Shown one piece after another: positions 1 to 11,119 of a stretch of DNA of 64,000 nucleotides. The position numbers were made by a program, and so were the translations under genes. The number at the start of each line of letters is the position of its first letter. The first letter of the stretch is position 1. Origin of the DNA: Amblyornis subalaris (Eukaryota > Chordata > Aves > Passeriformes > Ptilonorhynchidae). The DNA is taken from assembly GCA_018881555.1 (NCBI GenBank), contig JACAXG010000094.1, forward strand, positions 310,001 through 374,000, written 5' to 3'. Under the pieces are notes generated by a model. It made no database searches. It saw only the letters and a program-made list of their open reading frames with translations, and was not told the origin of the DNA.

Positions 1-580
1 AAACTTCCCTGGAGCGGCTCGACCGCCTCCTCCGCCTCCTCCCGCTGCCGCCGCCGCCTCGCCCGGCGGCAGCACCGCGCCTGCCCGGCCGCGCCGCCCG
101 CGTCCGCCGCTCTCGGCCCACCGCGACACACGGGAGCGCCGCTGGCCTCCCCCCATTCCCACCCCACCACCCCCGCTNTTTTTTTTAAATTTTCTTTTGT
201 TTCTAAGAATTAAGGTGTTATTAGCGGGGGAAGGATGGGCCCGGAGGAATCCCGGCTTCCTGCAGCGCTGCCGGGAGGTAAGGGACGGCTGCAGGTTACA
301 CAGCCCGAGCCCAGCTGGCAGCTCCGTCGCTGTCTTGGCAGCGCGGGGGCCGCAGTCGGAAGGGTGCCGGCAGCATCCCCCGGCCCCAGGGGCTTGTCTG
401 ACACCGCTCCTCACCGCGCCGGGAAATCCATCGCAGCCTTTCCTGGAGAAGGCGCAGACTAAGTCAAGGCGTCAAGGACTGCATGGGAATGCTGCACTGG
501 AAGAAGCTGTGCTACGCATATGGCACCTGACCCCGCGGACTTCGGATCGTCCGTAAGATCCGAGCTTGTACCCATCGACC
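1..580. promoter_or_regulatory. CpG island, truncated at left edge
   Basis: The first 175 bases are very rich in C+G with many CpG pairs and runs of CCG and CCT units. After a short T-rich break (about 178-215), CpG stays frequent to about 560. The rest of the window away from the 5-12 kb block is CpG-poor, so the contrast is strong. Such islands normally mark promoters or first exons of vertebrate genes. No TATA box or recognisable coding sequence was seen. The open frames here (for example 197-556 plus) have no recognisable domain and are probably a by-product of base composition. The gene served may lie to the left of the window or be transcribed to the right. Confidence 0.7.
272..283 (+). 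other. candidate 5' splice site in CpG island
   Basis: The bases GGGAG followed by GTAAGG, with the break after position 277, match the vertebrate donor consensus well. Lying inside a CpG island, the site could end a non-coding first exon read to the right. No matching acceptor or downstream exon was identified, and good donor matches also occur by chance. Confidence 0.25.
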
Positions 581-3500
581 CCTGCTCATTTCCCATGAAG
601 AGAGAAAGCATGGGTCCGTTTCCTTACGTCTTATGCTTCAAGTACAAAGTCACCGCAGAACGCTGGTAGAACATCATCTTTGGTTCCCCACCCCGAAGAC
701 ATGAACTTAGACCCTGCATAAGGTGTGTAGCACGGGCATCTGAGTATAACATAAATGAACGCCCTGCTCACTTTGTCAGCCTGGTCCACACAGGGAAGCA
801 AGCATAGCTGCTGGTTATTTTTTTACCTATACTGTAAATGTGAACACTGCAGTCCAGGCCTCCTCCTCCTCCCCTTCTTCTTCCTTAAACCAGAAGGGGA
901 AAAAAAAGTTGCCATTGCTTCAAGCTCTTCCATTCCATTTTTTTGTCTTCAGTACATACTCTTCCACTATTTTCCTTTCCCGCCTTTTCTCAGTGTGCTT
1001 TTATGCCAATTTCCGAAAGTAAAAACCATATCTCTGCCTTTAGAGAGATTGAAATTATGTTCTCACAAGCATTTATGTAGATATACAAGCAATGCCATTT
1101 AAATCACTAGAATATCTAATGTTTGTCCTGAAGGACACGAATCGCATGGAATCCATTCTTTTTAACAATTTTAAGGGGTTTTTTCTCCCCTTGTTTCTCC
1201 TCCAGTTTCTTCTCCAGTCCTGTAAATTAAAGGGTGAGAGTTAATTAAAATGTCACACATGTGGCCATGTGCAAACATACTAACAGAGGTGGAGTCCACA
1301 TTCTTTTGAAGTTTAAATGAATCCGTTAGGCTGTATTTTGACTTGCCAAATATGGGATGTTTATATGTGTATATTTTTTTAAATTTTCATTATACTATTT
1401 CTAGTTCAACACAATTTTAAGATACAAAACAGAGCTTATTTTAATTCCCACTAAATTCAGTAACCAAAACTCACCTTGACTCAATGATGGGATAATGGAT
1501 TTTTATACTGCAGGGAAGCTGATTAAATTGCCCTAGCATACCTGAGGTGAGAATGTGATCTAGAGGTTGTAAAAATTTTGGTTCACAGATTGTGAGAAAG
1601 ACTCAGGAAGGGTAAAGACATGGGTCCACTTGCTCCCTTCTGGTGGAATATGTAATGGAGACCACATGCGATTCCATAAAAATCTCTGGAAGCACTATGG
1701 AAGAACACATCTCTGCAACATATTCTGTCCTGAACTCATGCAATAGACATGTGCAGCCTATATTCTACCTTGTACAGAGCAGTTTTTTCAGAAATTCGTG
1801 ACCTTTGATTGAACAGGTGGTTGACTATCCATTCTGTAATGAAGCCTTTCTTCAAAGTCAGGTGTGGGCCTAAGCATATATCCAAATTCTGTCCTTTTTC
1901 ACCTGGAAATCTTGGTGGTAAAAAAATTCAAAGATTCGTATTTCCTATGTATTTACTAATTTTGAGCAAGTAGTAGAGTATTCAAAAACTATACACATAC
2001 CTGAAATATTTAAGCAGGTCTCTGCCAGAGCACATCTAGGTCCCAAGGGATGTTGTTATTTTAGTGTTGGATACCTCAGAATAAAATGTGAACATCAGCT
2101 CCAGCATGAGCAGAATTGTTGCACATGCATGTGAGAATGTTGGCAATACACCCCCAGCGAGGACCATGCTCTCATGAGAGCCCTCAACCTGCTTGTGAAA
2201 GTAAAAGAGTGGACCTCCTTCCTGTAGGAAGCCCTGGACACTATGGTGATAAGTGATGTAGATTGTCTTAGATTTGGCTTTGCAGTGTTTCAGCTGGCTT
2301 TCCTGTTCTGCAGGGTTTTGAGCTGTTAATGTTGTGAAAAGAATCAAGCGAAGCCTGTATCTATTAGGCACGAGTAAAAAATCAGCATAATTACCCTTCA
2401 AAATAGGAGATTGATAAACATGGTGTATAGATCAAAATGTTTAGAATAGCAGTCAGCTTCCTAGCAGCCATCCTACTTCCTAGAGTCCAGTGTAATGAGT
2501 TGTAAAGCAAATGCTGTTGCTACTGGATTAAAAACCAGTTGTGAAAACTCCCTCCCACACCAAGAGCTGTCAGGTCACCTGCTGCCATTTATCCCCTTAT
2601 CTGCAACAGAAACCTCCGAAATGTTAAGTGGTTTATTCTACCTATAGTGTCAACTAAAACCAGTGTGGGTCTTCCTTATGTAGCTAATGAATTTCAGTAG
2701 GAATAGTAAGAAAGCGTATTAGGTCTGACAACTCATAGCTCTGAAATTTGAAAGACCAGTGCCTTTGAGAACTGACAGTAATGCCAAGGTAAACAGTTTC
2801 TTTTCTGTTATTCTTTCACTCCTCAAAACAAGCACTTCTCCAAATCAGAGATCTCCTGGCAGGTATGATAAATGGCAAATCCTAATGAAGCCCATGGTTT
2901 GGCCAGAAGTGTTAGGACTTAGCACTCTGTACAAATTCTCATCTGAAATAGGAGTATCGGGAGCCAATTTCTTGAACGTAATTTATTCCAGACACTAGCT
3001 GGAATAAACAGCATTCTGTAACCTCCTCAGATATTTTGCCAGCAGAGAGCTGTCTTTACACTTCTTTCAACTAAGCAAGCAATCCAAATACAAAATTCAT
3101 CATTCAAGAATATAGTGTGGTTTAACAGACTGGATGATTTGAGTTCATTACCAGGGGCATTGTTGTGTCCTATCTGTATGAGATTTTTCCTTCTGTATCA
3201 GGTCTACTGTAGTGTGCTGCTTACCTTGCCCTGATGAATTAAAAATACCTCAGCACTCGGGTTTAACTTTCTGGAAGGAACTCAAGATTACATTCAGTTT
3301 CTAAAATATGTTTTATTTAAGTTTCATACTAGAAAGGAAGTATAAAACAGGATCTCCTTAGTTAGTAAATGTTCTTTTGTCTCCCTCAAAGTCTTTTCAG
3401 ACTTTGATTCCTTCAGTCACAGACAGGCGTTTTGTTATGAACAAAAGCACTGCCATGAGTATAAACCTGACTTATCTGTGCAAAGAAGGACAAATGAAAT

Positions 3501-5225
3501 TCACCTTTTAAGTTCCAGGGTCAGATGCCATCCTCAGCTACATCTAGATGTAATTAAAAGCAAGATTTTTATTACTATGAAAAAATACAATATTCAAATG
3601 GTGCGTAATGGCTTCTAATGGAATCTGGAGACACATGCTGCTGGGATCTGGTACAAACTGGTACCTATAATGCCATGATGGTAAGCCACATGTGGTAACA
3701 GGCCTCCACCTACTCCTTTAGAAGGTCCCACGAGAAAACAAATAAATAATCCATTCGAACATTACTCTATCTCATCTTCTTATTCTTGATTATGTTTTCT
3801 TTAAGTCCCCCAAAGAAACCATTTTCATATGTAATGCTATGTTTTCGATACCTCCAATGTTTGTTATCTTCCATGTGATAGGATGATGTAAATATAATTT
3901 AAATTATTTTGCCCTCTGCTATGCTGCTTATTCCCCCCACCCCCTGATAATACATGACTTTGTCATTATCATTTTGATAGGGAGTTGTCTAGAACTAATG
4001 AAGATGCAGGTAGATGGGAAAAACAGCAATTTAGCATTCTGTGAAGGAGCAGATAAGATTGTCTTCCAGTTTCATAATCTGCTAATTGTGTCGCTGCAGA
4101 TAGAAACTTCCCACCACTCTCCAGATCAGTGGGAGCAGTCCCTCTGACTTCCAATGAATTTTGAGCACTTTTTGTCAATATTTGAAAATTAAACTCGAAT
4201 GCTTTCTAAGATTTAACACTGTACACACTTATGTTTTAGTGAAACTACCTACTGAGCTATTTATGAATAAATGGATTTATGGAAGTTTCCTCCATGAAAT
4301 AACTGCCTAAAACCAGATTATAAAGTAGATTAACAATGAAATCCTACTTTATATCTTAAACTGTCTGGTAATTTTAATTGTGCCTTAGCTCATTAAGATC
4401 TTAAAACTGAATACCCCATGTGCAGTGAAAGAACACCCTTAACTTTGCTCTCTCCACACCTGTAGATGAGGTTTTTCAGCAGTAAAGGCCTGAAATCAGA
4501 AGCCTGTGTACATAACACAGGTATTAATGGGAGGCTGAACCATTCAGAGTGACAAGCCACTGGTTTAATGTCATATTCTGCAAACATGGACTTGTGCATT
4601 ATTTTACATAAGACCGCTTGTGAAAGTAGGTAAATACAGTCACTATTGCAAATTTGGAAGTGCAGTTTATCAGGTACAGAAGTTTAATCAAAGGAGTCTT
4701 GGAAAACTTGTAAGTATTTCCTATTCTCCGTTTTTCTTTAGAACATTATGACTCAATTTAACTCCCAGCAGTCCAAGAGCAGTCCTTGTAATTTGATAAT
4801 TTTTGCTGACAGTGTAAGTCTTGCTTATCTGTCATTACTATATCCTCACTAAGATCAATAAAGAAAATTTCTTAGTATATTCGAGAAAAATTGTAACAGG
4901 AAGTTCAAATGCCTTCGAAGAAAATAACACTAACTCACAAGGAAAATATTTATTGTAATTAAGACAAAAAGTAGTATTCTTTTACTAAATAAAATGATAT
5001 TAAGGCATGGCAACACATTTCTGACGGGTTAATAGGAAAAACTATCGTCCTTAGATAAGTGGGAGGAAATGCTTGAATTTAGGATTACCTTCTCCGAGTT
5101 TGTTCAAGCCCCTTCTGAACGTACTTTTGGAAATACTCTAGAAAGCCAATTTATTGTCAAAAAACTTAACGAAACGGCGAATTTTAAGTAAATATTTTCC
5201 CACGATGAAATTTGACAGTGCAAAC
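581..5225. other. non-coding DNA, no gene recognised
   Basis: The stretch becomes A+T-rich and CpG-poor soon after the first island. Open frames are short and unlike any protein I know, including the 121-residue minus frame at 2036-2401. A pyrimidine-rich tract lies at 860-886, a weak CTCF-like word at 1633-1646 and a C-run near 3935-3945. No interspersed repeat was recognised. Confidence 0.6.
860..886. repeat. CCT/CTT pyrimidine tract
   Basis: A run of CCT then CTT trinucleotides, almost purely pyrimidine on the plus strand. It is low-complexity sequence that produces the proline/serine-rich frames seen here. Confidence 0.6.
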
Positions 5226-5660
5226 GTGCTAGGAACAAACCAGAGAGCCGCAGCAGCTGCCCCAGTCGAACCGCGCTCGCCGCCCGCTCCGCTCCGCCTC
5301 CGCGGGCCCGAGGAAGCGCGGAGCCAGGCTGGGGATGCTGAGCCCAGTGTTTTGAATACTCCCCTCCCTGGCTGCCTTGATGGGGCTTTCCAGGCTTGAG
5401 GTTCCACAAAGGACTTGGGGCCCTCGAGTGATGCTCCGAGGGACGTGGCAAGGACCTACCCCGCGGCTCTGCCGCCTCGGCCCCCCGCAGCGAGGTTTCG
5501 GGGAAGCCGGATGGCGGGCCGGGACTGGGGCGCAATCATGCGTGAAATCATCCCCTTCCACCCACCACGGGCAGACCCCTGTTTCGCTGACGGGACCTGC
5601 TGTGGCACCCTGGGGATGCTCCTTCGACACTACGTTCTGTCACTCCAGTAGTTTCTTACG
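5226..5660. promoter_or_regulatory. CpG island
   Basis: CpG density rises abruptly at about 5226 after an A+T-rich stretch and stays high through CGC- and CCG-rich sequence to about 5560, tailing off by 5660. Several overlapping frames are open on both strands (for example 5104-5535 minus and 5377-5784 plus). None carries a recognisable domain, and the overlap on both strands is what CpG-rich DNA gives. It is the first member of the 5-12 kb island chain. Confidence 0.7.
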
Positions 5661-6215
5661 GCCAAGAGAGGAAACTCGGAGATCATATGCGAGGGGGTGG
5701 GGGGGGGGTGAAACCGCAAAACCTGTTCGGCTGAAGACTGAATCACTGCTCCCGCTTAATAACGTTCTAAACGGGAGTAGCTAATGTCTCCCTGATCCCT
5801 TTGGCTGTTTGCAGCGCTTGAGCGCAGCCATTGCCAATAGTCGCGTAAGGACTTTGAAGTTATGGAAATTGTCTTCGCAGGCATTAGTCAGTGCTTTAAT
5901 AGGTCTCATTCTGGCTCGGTCGCTGAAAGATGTAAGCAAGCCAAAAATTCAGCACTCTTCTGGGGCATCTAAAACGTTAGGTCCCTCCTCCGAGAGGGAT
6001 TTCGGTATGAGGCCAAGCGCGAAGAGATGAATGAGTGCATATGTTCAAAATTACATTTTCGACAGAAATTCAGATCTACCGGGTCGTGTTTAAATGCGAA
6101 GTGGGACAGTAGTGGGGGCGGGGGTGGGGTTGCTCAGTGTGCAGGAAACATCACTGGGAAACCTGGAATGTAACAGCCAGGATCAAAAGTTAATGGCCTA
6201 TTTGATGTGAAAAGT
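5661..6215. other. inter-island DNA with G-runs
   Basis: This stretch has intermediate composition with scattered CpG pairs. A long G-run broken by one T lies at 5692-5709. A polypyrimidine-AG like an acceptor ends near 5814, and a GTAAGG donor word follows 30 bases later near 5845, but so short an exon has no support beyond these words. No gene is recognised. Confidence 0.45.
6103..6129 (+). other. G-quadruplex-capable tract
   Basis: Four G-runs lie in a row: GGG at 6103-6105, GGGGG at 6114-6118, GGGGG at 6120-6124 and GGGG at 6126-6129. The loops are 8, 1 and 1 bases. This fits a relaxed quadruplex pattern, since the first loop is one base over the usual limit of seven. The position just left of a CpG island is common for such tracts in vertebrate promoters. 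Folding is inference. Confidence 0.4.
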
Positions 6216-6790
6216 GAGCTGGGGATGCCGGAGAGCGGGAGCGAAAAGAGCCGGCCAGACGCACGCAGGGCATTCGCGCAGCCGGCCCNCCCCCCCCCAG
6301 CCCCACGCAAATAACTAAGCCAAAAATACAGCGCAGGTAGGAGCGCTTCTCCGTCGGGTTAGCCTTTAATCCGCAGAGTTTGACCTCCCGAGCGGGGCGG
6401 TGGGGTGGCTGAGTCGGCCCTGGCCCCGCGGGAGATGCGCCTCGCGGCTCTCCGCGCCTGGCATCGCGTACCCGCAAACCCGCGTACAGTCCCTCCGCCG
6501 CCCGCCGCGCAAAGCCTGGGCGCTCGCTGAGGGCTCCCACCCCTCTCTGCCCGCAGCACCGGGGCGACGCCGCGGGTCCCCACGGAGCTGCAAGTGGGGC
6601 GCTGCGCGGGAGGGCGCGGTGAGGACGGGAGTGTGCGGAGCGGCGCGGAACGCCCCAAGGCGCGGAAGGGCTGCCGCTGTGACCCCCATTCGCAGACCCT
6701 CAGTGCTCTCACCGCCGCTGCTGATGCTGCGCGAAGCGGAGGGTTCTTTCTGCGCCTGACACAGACGTACAGGGAAAAGTTCAGGAGGAG
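6216..6790. promoter_or_regulatory. CpG island
   Basis: Dense CpG runs from about 6216 to 6700 and weakens by 6790. A C-run with one undetermined base lies at 6286-6298. Long frames are open on both strands (6359-6868 minus in two frames, 6400-6759 plus); such symmetry argues that they are compositional. No start context, domain or splice pattern makes one of them convincing. Confidence 0.7.
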
Positions 6791-7569
6791 ATGGTGCGCT
6801 CCTCTGGATTGGCAGGCCACGGTCGAAGCTAAAACTACAGACCGTCCTGCCACACCACATCGAGCCATCTCGTTGTCGATAGAGCTAAGAAAAAATTATT
6901 AGCCTCTAGTACTAGTACTCTAGAACATTTCATCCATGCCAATTTGTTTAACAATATTTTTCTAAAAATAACTCTCTCCCTTGTACGGCTCAGCTTCTTC
7001 GGCTTTAGCATACGCTTTGAATTAAAACTGTTGACAAGATTGTAACGAAAATACTGATTGATGCAAACATGCCCTGAAACAAATCCACACCTGATTCTGG
7101 TTCTCCGACTACGCTGATTAAAGCCAATCCCCGCCTCCCGCAAGCCCGACCGCGGTCTCCAGCTTCCAGAGAAACTGTCCGCCGGGACGTAACGGTGACA
7201 TGCACCGAAAAACAGCGTTTGAAGCGCTTGGGGTTACCCAAGCTGGTTTGAAGAGGCATCGAGAAAAACACATCGAAAGCAGTCTTTTTCTTGCTTCTTG
7301 GTCTTATCCCGACCCCCAGATATAGTCAAATGTTGATAGAAGACTGAAGTCAGGCCATTGCCAGCGCTAAAATGAAAAGGCTAGGGGAAGCCAAAAATGC
7401 CTGTGGTCTCCGTGAACTACATTAAATCACGGGGTGGTTGTATTTAGGTGGATAATGAAGCACGTAAAACGGTAGATAAAAATCAGTTGCTATGGACCCT
7501 CTAGGATTTCGTGTGTTTTTATTAATTTTCATAGGAGATTTTAAGATTTACGTGATCCCNCCCTTCCAA
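6791..7569. other. inter-island DNA
   Basis: A+T content is higher than in the flanking islands, with a small CpG cluster at about 7130-7230. The 7260-7420 part is CpG-poor and non-repetitive and could be conserved regulatory DNA, but I see no specific signal. One undetermined base lies at 7560. No gene is recognised. Confidence 0.4.
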
Positions 7570-8300
7570 ACGAAGCCCACTCTCCGGATGGAGCGCTCTC
7601 GCCGGCGGGACGTGCCGGGGGAGGCGTTCGCAGCCTCCCCGCCCGCCCCGCTCCGCGCCCTACCTGGGGCCGACCCAGCTCTGCCCCGGCCCGGCCGCTT
7701 TGCATGAGCGGCTTGCGCTGTGCATGGAGCCGAAGGGAGCCTGAGGGTGATGGGTGGGGAAGGCGCGGGGAGGATGACACCGGAGGGCGCGTCAGAACTT
7801 CTGCTCGGGCCCTGATGTTCCGGCTGCAGATCAGCTCTGGGGACTTCAGGGAGGTTTGGCCTCCGACGGTTCAGGCAAGGCACGGGAAGGATGCTGCCGC
7901 CTCGCACAGCAGCTCTGTTCCCCGGCTGAGCACGACAAGAACAGCCCAGGTCCCAGCTACAGAGCAGCTGCCCTTGCAACCTTCCCGTCTCCCGGCAGAC
8001 CACCGCTGCCATCATCTCCCCCTGCTCCCGCTCCTGTTCCCGTCCCTGGGGCGCCGGCACCAGCGGTAGCACCAACGGGGGCCACGGGGGCTGGGTAAAC
8101 AGGAAAGTCCTGCTGGATTCCCCGGAGAATTTCCCCGAGCCGAAGGGAGGAGCGGCCGAGGCGGGAGCAGAGCACGGAGCGGGAGGTGGCCGCTCCTCTC
8201 CCGCCCACCACTCTGTGCGGGGCGCGGGGTGGCGGGGACCTTCGCGGCCCTCCCGCGCCTCCGAGGGGACAGTCGAATCCCGCAGCATGCGAGAAGGCTT
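7570..8300. promoter_or_regulatory. large CpG island
   Basis: This is the longest island, with dense CpG from about 7585 to 8290. The 246-residue minus frame at 7548-8288 is proline-, arginine- and alanine-rich, reads through an undetermined base and overlaps open plus frames. It is most likely compositional. A promoter or first-exon role for an unidentified developmental gene is possible. Confidence 0.7.
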
Positions 8301-8409
8301 CCCGCTGGGATTTGTGTTCTATGTTTTTAGTAGTTACACTTTGACGATTTCAAAAAAATATTTTATTTTCAGTGAAATCACTGTCACTGGGAATATGTGA
8401 CTACAGAGT

Positions 8410-8720
8410 AAGGAAGGGGTTGGAACACGAGCGGGATTTGCAGTGCGGCACGGTCCTACAGCCGCGTTACCCTAAATCATAAGCAAAACAACCCCCCGCA
8501 GCGACCGCATCGCTGACATCCGGCAGCCCCCACCCCTCCCCTGCGCGACCGCAGAGCTCCCCCTGGGATCACCAGCGCCGTAGAGGCACGGACACCGTGT
8601 GGGCACCCATGGGGCCCGGCGGGTCTGCACGGGGGATCCGCGAGGCGAGCAGGTGCGGCCGTCTCCAAGGCTGCGCCGTGCCGGAGTGCCTCTGCGGGGT
8701 TCACCGGCCGTGTCTGTTCT
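8410..8720. promoter_or_regulatory. CpG island
   Basis: CpG-rich sequence resumes about 110 bases after the large island and ends at a T-rich tract near 8710. The two may be one island split by the A+T-rich stretch at 8300-8410. No coding exon is recognised. Confidence 0.6.
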
Positions 8721-8792
8721 CTTTTTTTCCCCGAAATTTGGCTGGTGTTTGTTTGTTGTTTGGTTTTTGTTGTTATTGTTGTTTTCTTTTCC
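8721..8792. repeat. T/G-rich low-complexity tract
   Basis: Runs of T broken by G (GTTT and GTT units) form simple sequence at the right border of the CpG island. It ends in TTTAACAG near 8802, which resembles a splice acceptor by chance or design. Confidence 0.5.
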
Positions 8793-9368
8793 TGGTTTAA
8801 CAGATTTCCACGCAGCTGCGTCTCATGCTTTGTCCCTCTCTCAGACTTCATCTACGTGCCAGCCGCAGCCTGAGGTCCCCTGCGCTACTTACTGTGCCCG
8901 TTCTTCCTTATATTCCTTTTAACTTTTTTTTTTCCCCCCATGGTAGTATAAGCACATAGATGTGCAGGGTTATTTTCTGGTAGCCAATGCCCACGACTTC
9001 AAACCGTTTAGCGAAGCGGCATCACTATCCCCTCGTTAGCTGGGCTTGCGTCACGGCGCACGTCACCGGCCCAAATCCCAGCGCTCTCTGCCGTACCTGC
9101 CCCGAGGAAGCGGAGAGATCGGAGCCGCCGTGCACCCCTGCTTAGGGTGAAAGGCAGGCGCTTCTCTCAACAGCGGGGACTTATCCTGCCAAGGAGAGAG
9201 GTGACAGCACACCCAAGTATTTCGTATGATGTAGATACTCAGTGTCACTCCGCTGGCTGGTGGTGGAGATACCTGCCAGGTTAAAAAGTTCAGGTTTGGA
9301 TCCAAACCTGCCTTCCTAAATGACACGGCGCAAGCAGCCCAGGTGGCTCCTGGGCTGCCATTCATCTT
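8793..9368. other. mixed DNA with small CpG cluster
   Basis: A modest CpG cluster lies at about 9000-9140. The rest has intermediate composition. A minus frame at 9063-9365 is open for 100 residues without recognisable features. A short inverted pair of TTTGGATCC-type words occurs near 9294-9308. Confidence 0.4.
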
Positions 9369-9382
9369 TAACTTACAGCAAC

Positions 9383-9673
9383 TGAGAGCTGTACGAATTT
9401 TACCAGCAGCCCCCTGAGCAGCCCCCAGCTCTTTCCGTGCATGAGCTGGTTTCTCTTGGACGCTGCTGCGTACAAACGAGGGATAGAAAAGACGCTTTCT
9501 CTGTCAGGGTGTAAGAACGGTATCAAGTTGTCATTTGGGTCAGCGCTGAGGTCTAAGTTCAAGGATGGAAGTTTTGCTTGCCAGGCATTCGGAAGTGCGC
9601 CCTCCTCCTCCACTCCCCCACTCGCCCAAATCAACAGGAACACTAAACCCTTTATGCCAATAAACCTTAAAAA
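9383..9673 (-). other. weak candidate exon on minus strand
   Basis: Read on the minus strand, a long T-run ending in AAG near 9673 resembles a 3' splice site. The following sequence is open in one frame down to a GTAAGT donor word just before position 9382. The enclosing frame, 9368-9721, is 117 residues. The encoded peptide has a hydrophobic stretch (GLVFLLIWAS) near its start, then an acidic part and a lysine-arginine pair, superficially like a secreted precursor. I do not recognise it, the hydrophobic part has no proper ATG, and exon status rests only on splice-like words and openness. Chance is the more likely explanation. Confidence 0.12.
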
Positions 9674-9740
9674 AAAATAAAAAGCAATACTGTTAAAGAT
9701 CCGCCTCCGATACAGAAGCACACAGAACGCAGAACCATCC

Positions 9741-10540
9741 TTGTCTCAGAGCCCCCGCAAAACGTTTCTTTGTACAAGAGTGGGGAGAGACAATCGTGCC
9801 GACAAATGTGCTCATCTGCTTCATTGCTTTACTGCTGTGGCTGACTCCTCAAGTCCCTGCTGCTGGGTGAACGAATACCTCTCTCAAAGGTGCCAAACAA
9901 CACTCTTTAATAGCCCAGCTATGCAGGTAATGGTGTAGAGCATTTGATTGCTTTGGTTCTTTCCTCGGTTGGTATCATGGCATATCTCTTCCTTCCGATT
10001 CCCATCTGACACCCAGGAGTGACTGGAGTGTGTGAGTCCGTGTGCACCCTAGAATATGGCAGCGTGGAAAATGCATTATTTCCTGAAATAACAAACAATC
10101 AACTTGTTCAAATAATTCAGCTTTTACTGTGTTTTGTTTGTGGAGGAGTGCTTACCTCAAGTCTACTCAGGTTTCCCAAGCATAAAAAGTCTGTAAACAT
10201 TGCAAATCTTCTAGGAGAGGGTTTAAAATCTATGTATCTAGAAACAGACACGTACTGAGTTTTTAAAAGGGAAAAAAAAAACATTTGCAGGAGATATTGT
10301 AAAGAAAAAATATAGTGAAGGGGAAAATAAACGAAGAGAAACTGAAATGGTGTTGGAAAAGTCTTGGCTCTGGTAAGCGAGGAAACACTGTCTTCTTCCA
10401 GCGTCACTTGATGAGACCATAAAGAGACACATATTGTGCATTTTCTCAGGTTTTCAATGTCCCACACACATATAGTACTAGCAAGTTTCAACAGCTATTG
10501 CCAGGGCTCGGGTTGGTTTCCCTCAAGTGAAGAAATGCAT
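9741..10540. other. non-coding DNA, no gene recognised
   Basis: The stretch is A+T-rich. It has an A-run at about 10270-10280 and short frames only. The 124-residue minus frame at 10117-10491 is rich in F, S and L and has no recognisable domain. Confidence 0.5.
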
Positions 10541-10549
10541 CTTTAAGTG

Positions 10550-10850
10550 GGAAATCTGCCATTGGCTAACCACAGTAAGAGATGTCTGCTGGGATAAACA
10601 GCATTGTTAATTCCTTCAAGCTCCATCTGTGGAAATGATAAAGTGCAGCCATTATGGAAGACTGCAAAGTTAAATTAATTACGTTCCTCCATTATGCTGC
10701 AGTCTTCTGAAGATGATTGCTATTTTCCTCTTAAATGCCATTATTCCTAGATCTATCTAGCAGCTGATGCAATTAAAGTGAACATAATGTAAATTTAACA
10801 ACACAAATGACACTTTCCTCCACGTGTGTTTGAACGGGGCACGCAGGGGC
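10550..10850. promoter_or_regulatory. candidate conserved enhancer
   Basis: The stretch is CpG-poor and non-repetitive, with many homeodomain-like words: TAAATTAATTACG at 10671-10683, and GATAA and AATTAAA words around it. The word CCATTATG occurs twice, at 10649-10656 and 10689-10696. A perfect 10-base inverted repeat spans 10657-10707. The composition is typical of vertebrate conserved non-coding elements near developmental genes, and it sits within the CpG-island cluster. Conservation has not been tested. Confidence 0.3.
10657..10707. repeat. inverted repeat, 10-base arms
   Basis: The left arm GAAGACTGCA (10657-10666) is exactly complementary to TGCAGTCTTC (10698-10707), with a 31-base A+T-rich loop. 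Pairing extends outward only as two G-T wobbles, so the stem is too short for a typical microRNA precursor. Confidence 0.6.
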
Positions 10851-11119
10851 TATATCACCAGCTTGCACTTCCCCCGTAAACATCTGATGTAACCTTAAAA
10901 AAAATTCAGATAAACCAGTGTGTATTTGGATACTTTTCTTCGGCGAATTCTTGGATCAATACTTTTGTTTCATGTTTTCATGTTCTCAGTAATGTTAGGG
11001 GATCCAGTTACAAACCCTTGCCAGTAAGAAAGAAAATATGCCCCGCTGTGCACCCTCCTAAACACTTCTAAGAAATAGTGTTTTCTTTTCATTTGGAATG
11101 ACAATTTTGTTTGTCTGCT

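Noticed and set aside
5104..5784. Several overlapping frames of 130-143 residues
   Set aside because: Same explanation: CpG-island composition, both strands open, no recognisable protein.
6359..6868. 169- and 164-residue overlapping minus frames
   Set aside because: Two registers open at once plus open plus-strand frames in a CpG island; no family resemblance. Compositional.
7548..8288. 246-residue minus frame in the large CpG island
   Set aside because: It is the longest frame, but it lies in CpG-rich DNA where stop codons are rare, overlaps open frames on the other strand, includes an undetermined base and has a low-complexity Pro/Arg/Ala product with no domain.
9433..9460. Resemblance of a Lys-Arg-Asn-Gln-Leu-Met-His segment to the parathyroid-hormone family
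   Set aside because: The required residues at the start of the mature hormone are absent and the similarity covers only a few residues.
10657..10707. microRNA precursor
   Set aside because: The stem is only 10 paired bases plus wobbles with a 31-base loop, too short for Drosha processing, and neither arm matches a microRNA I know.
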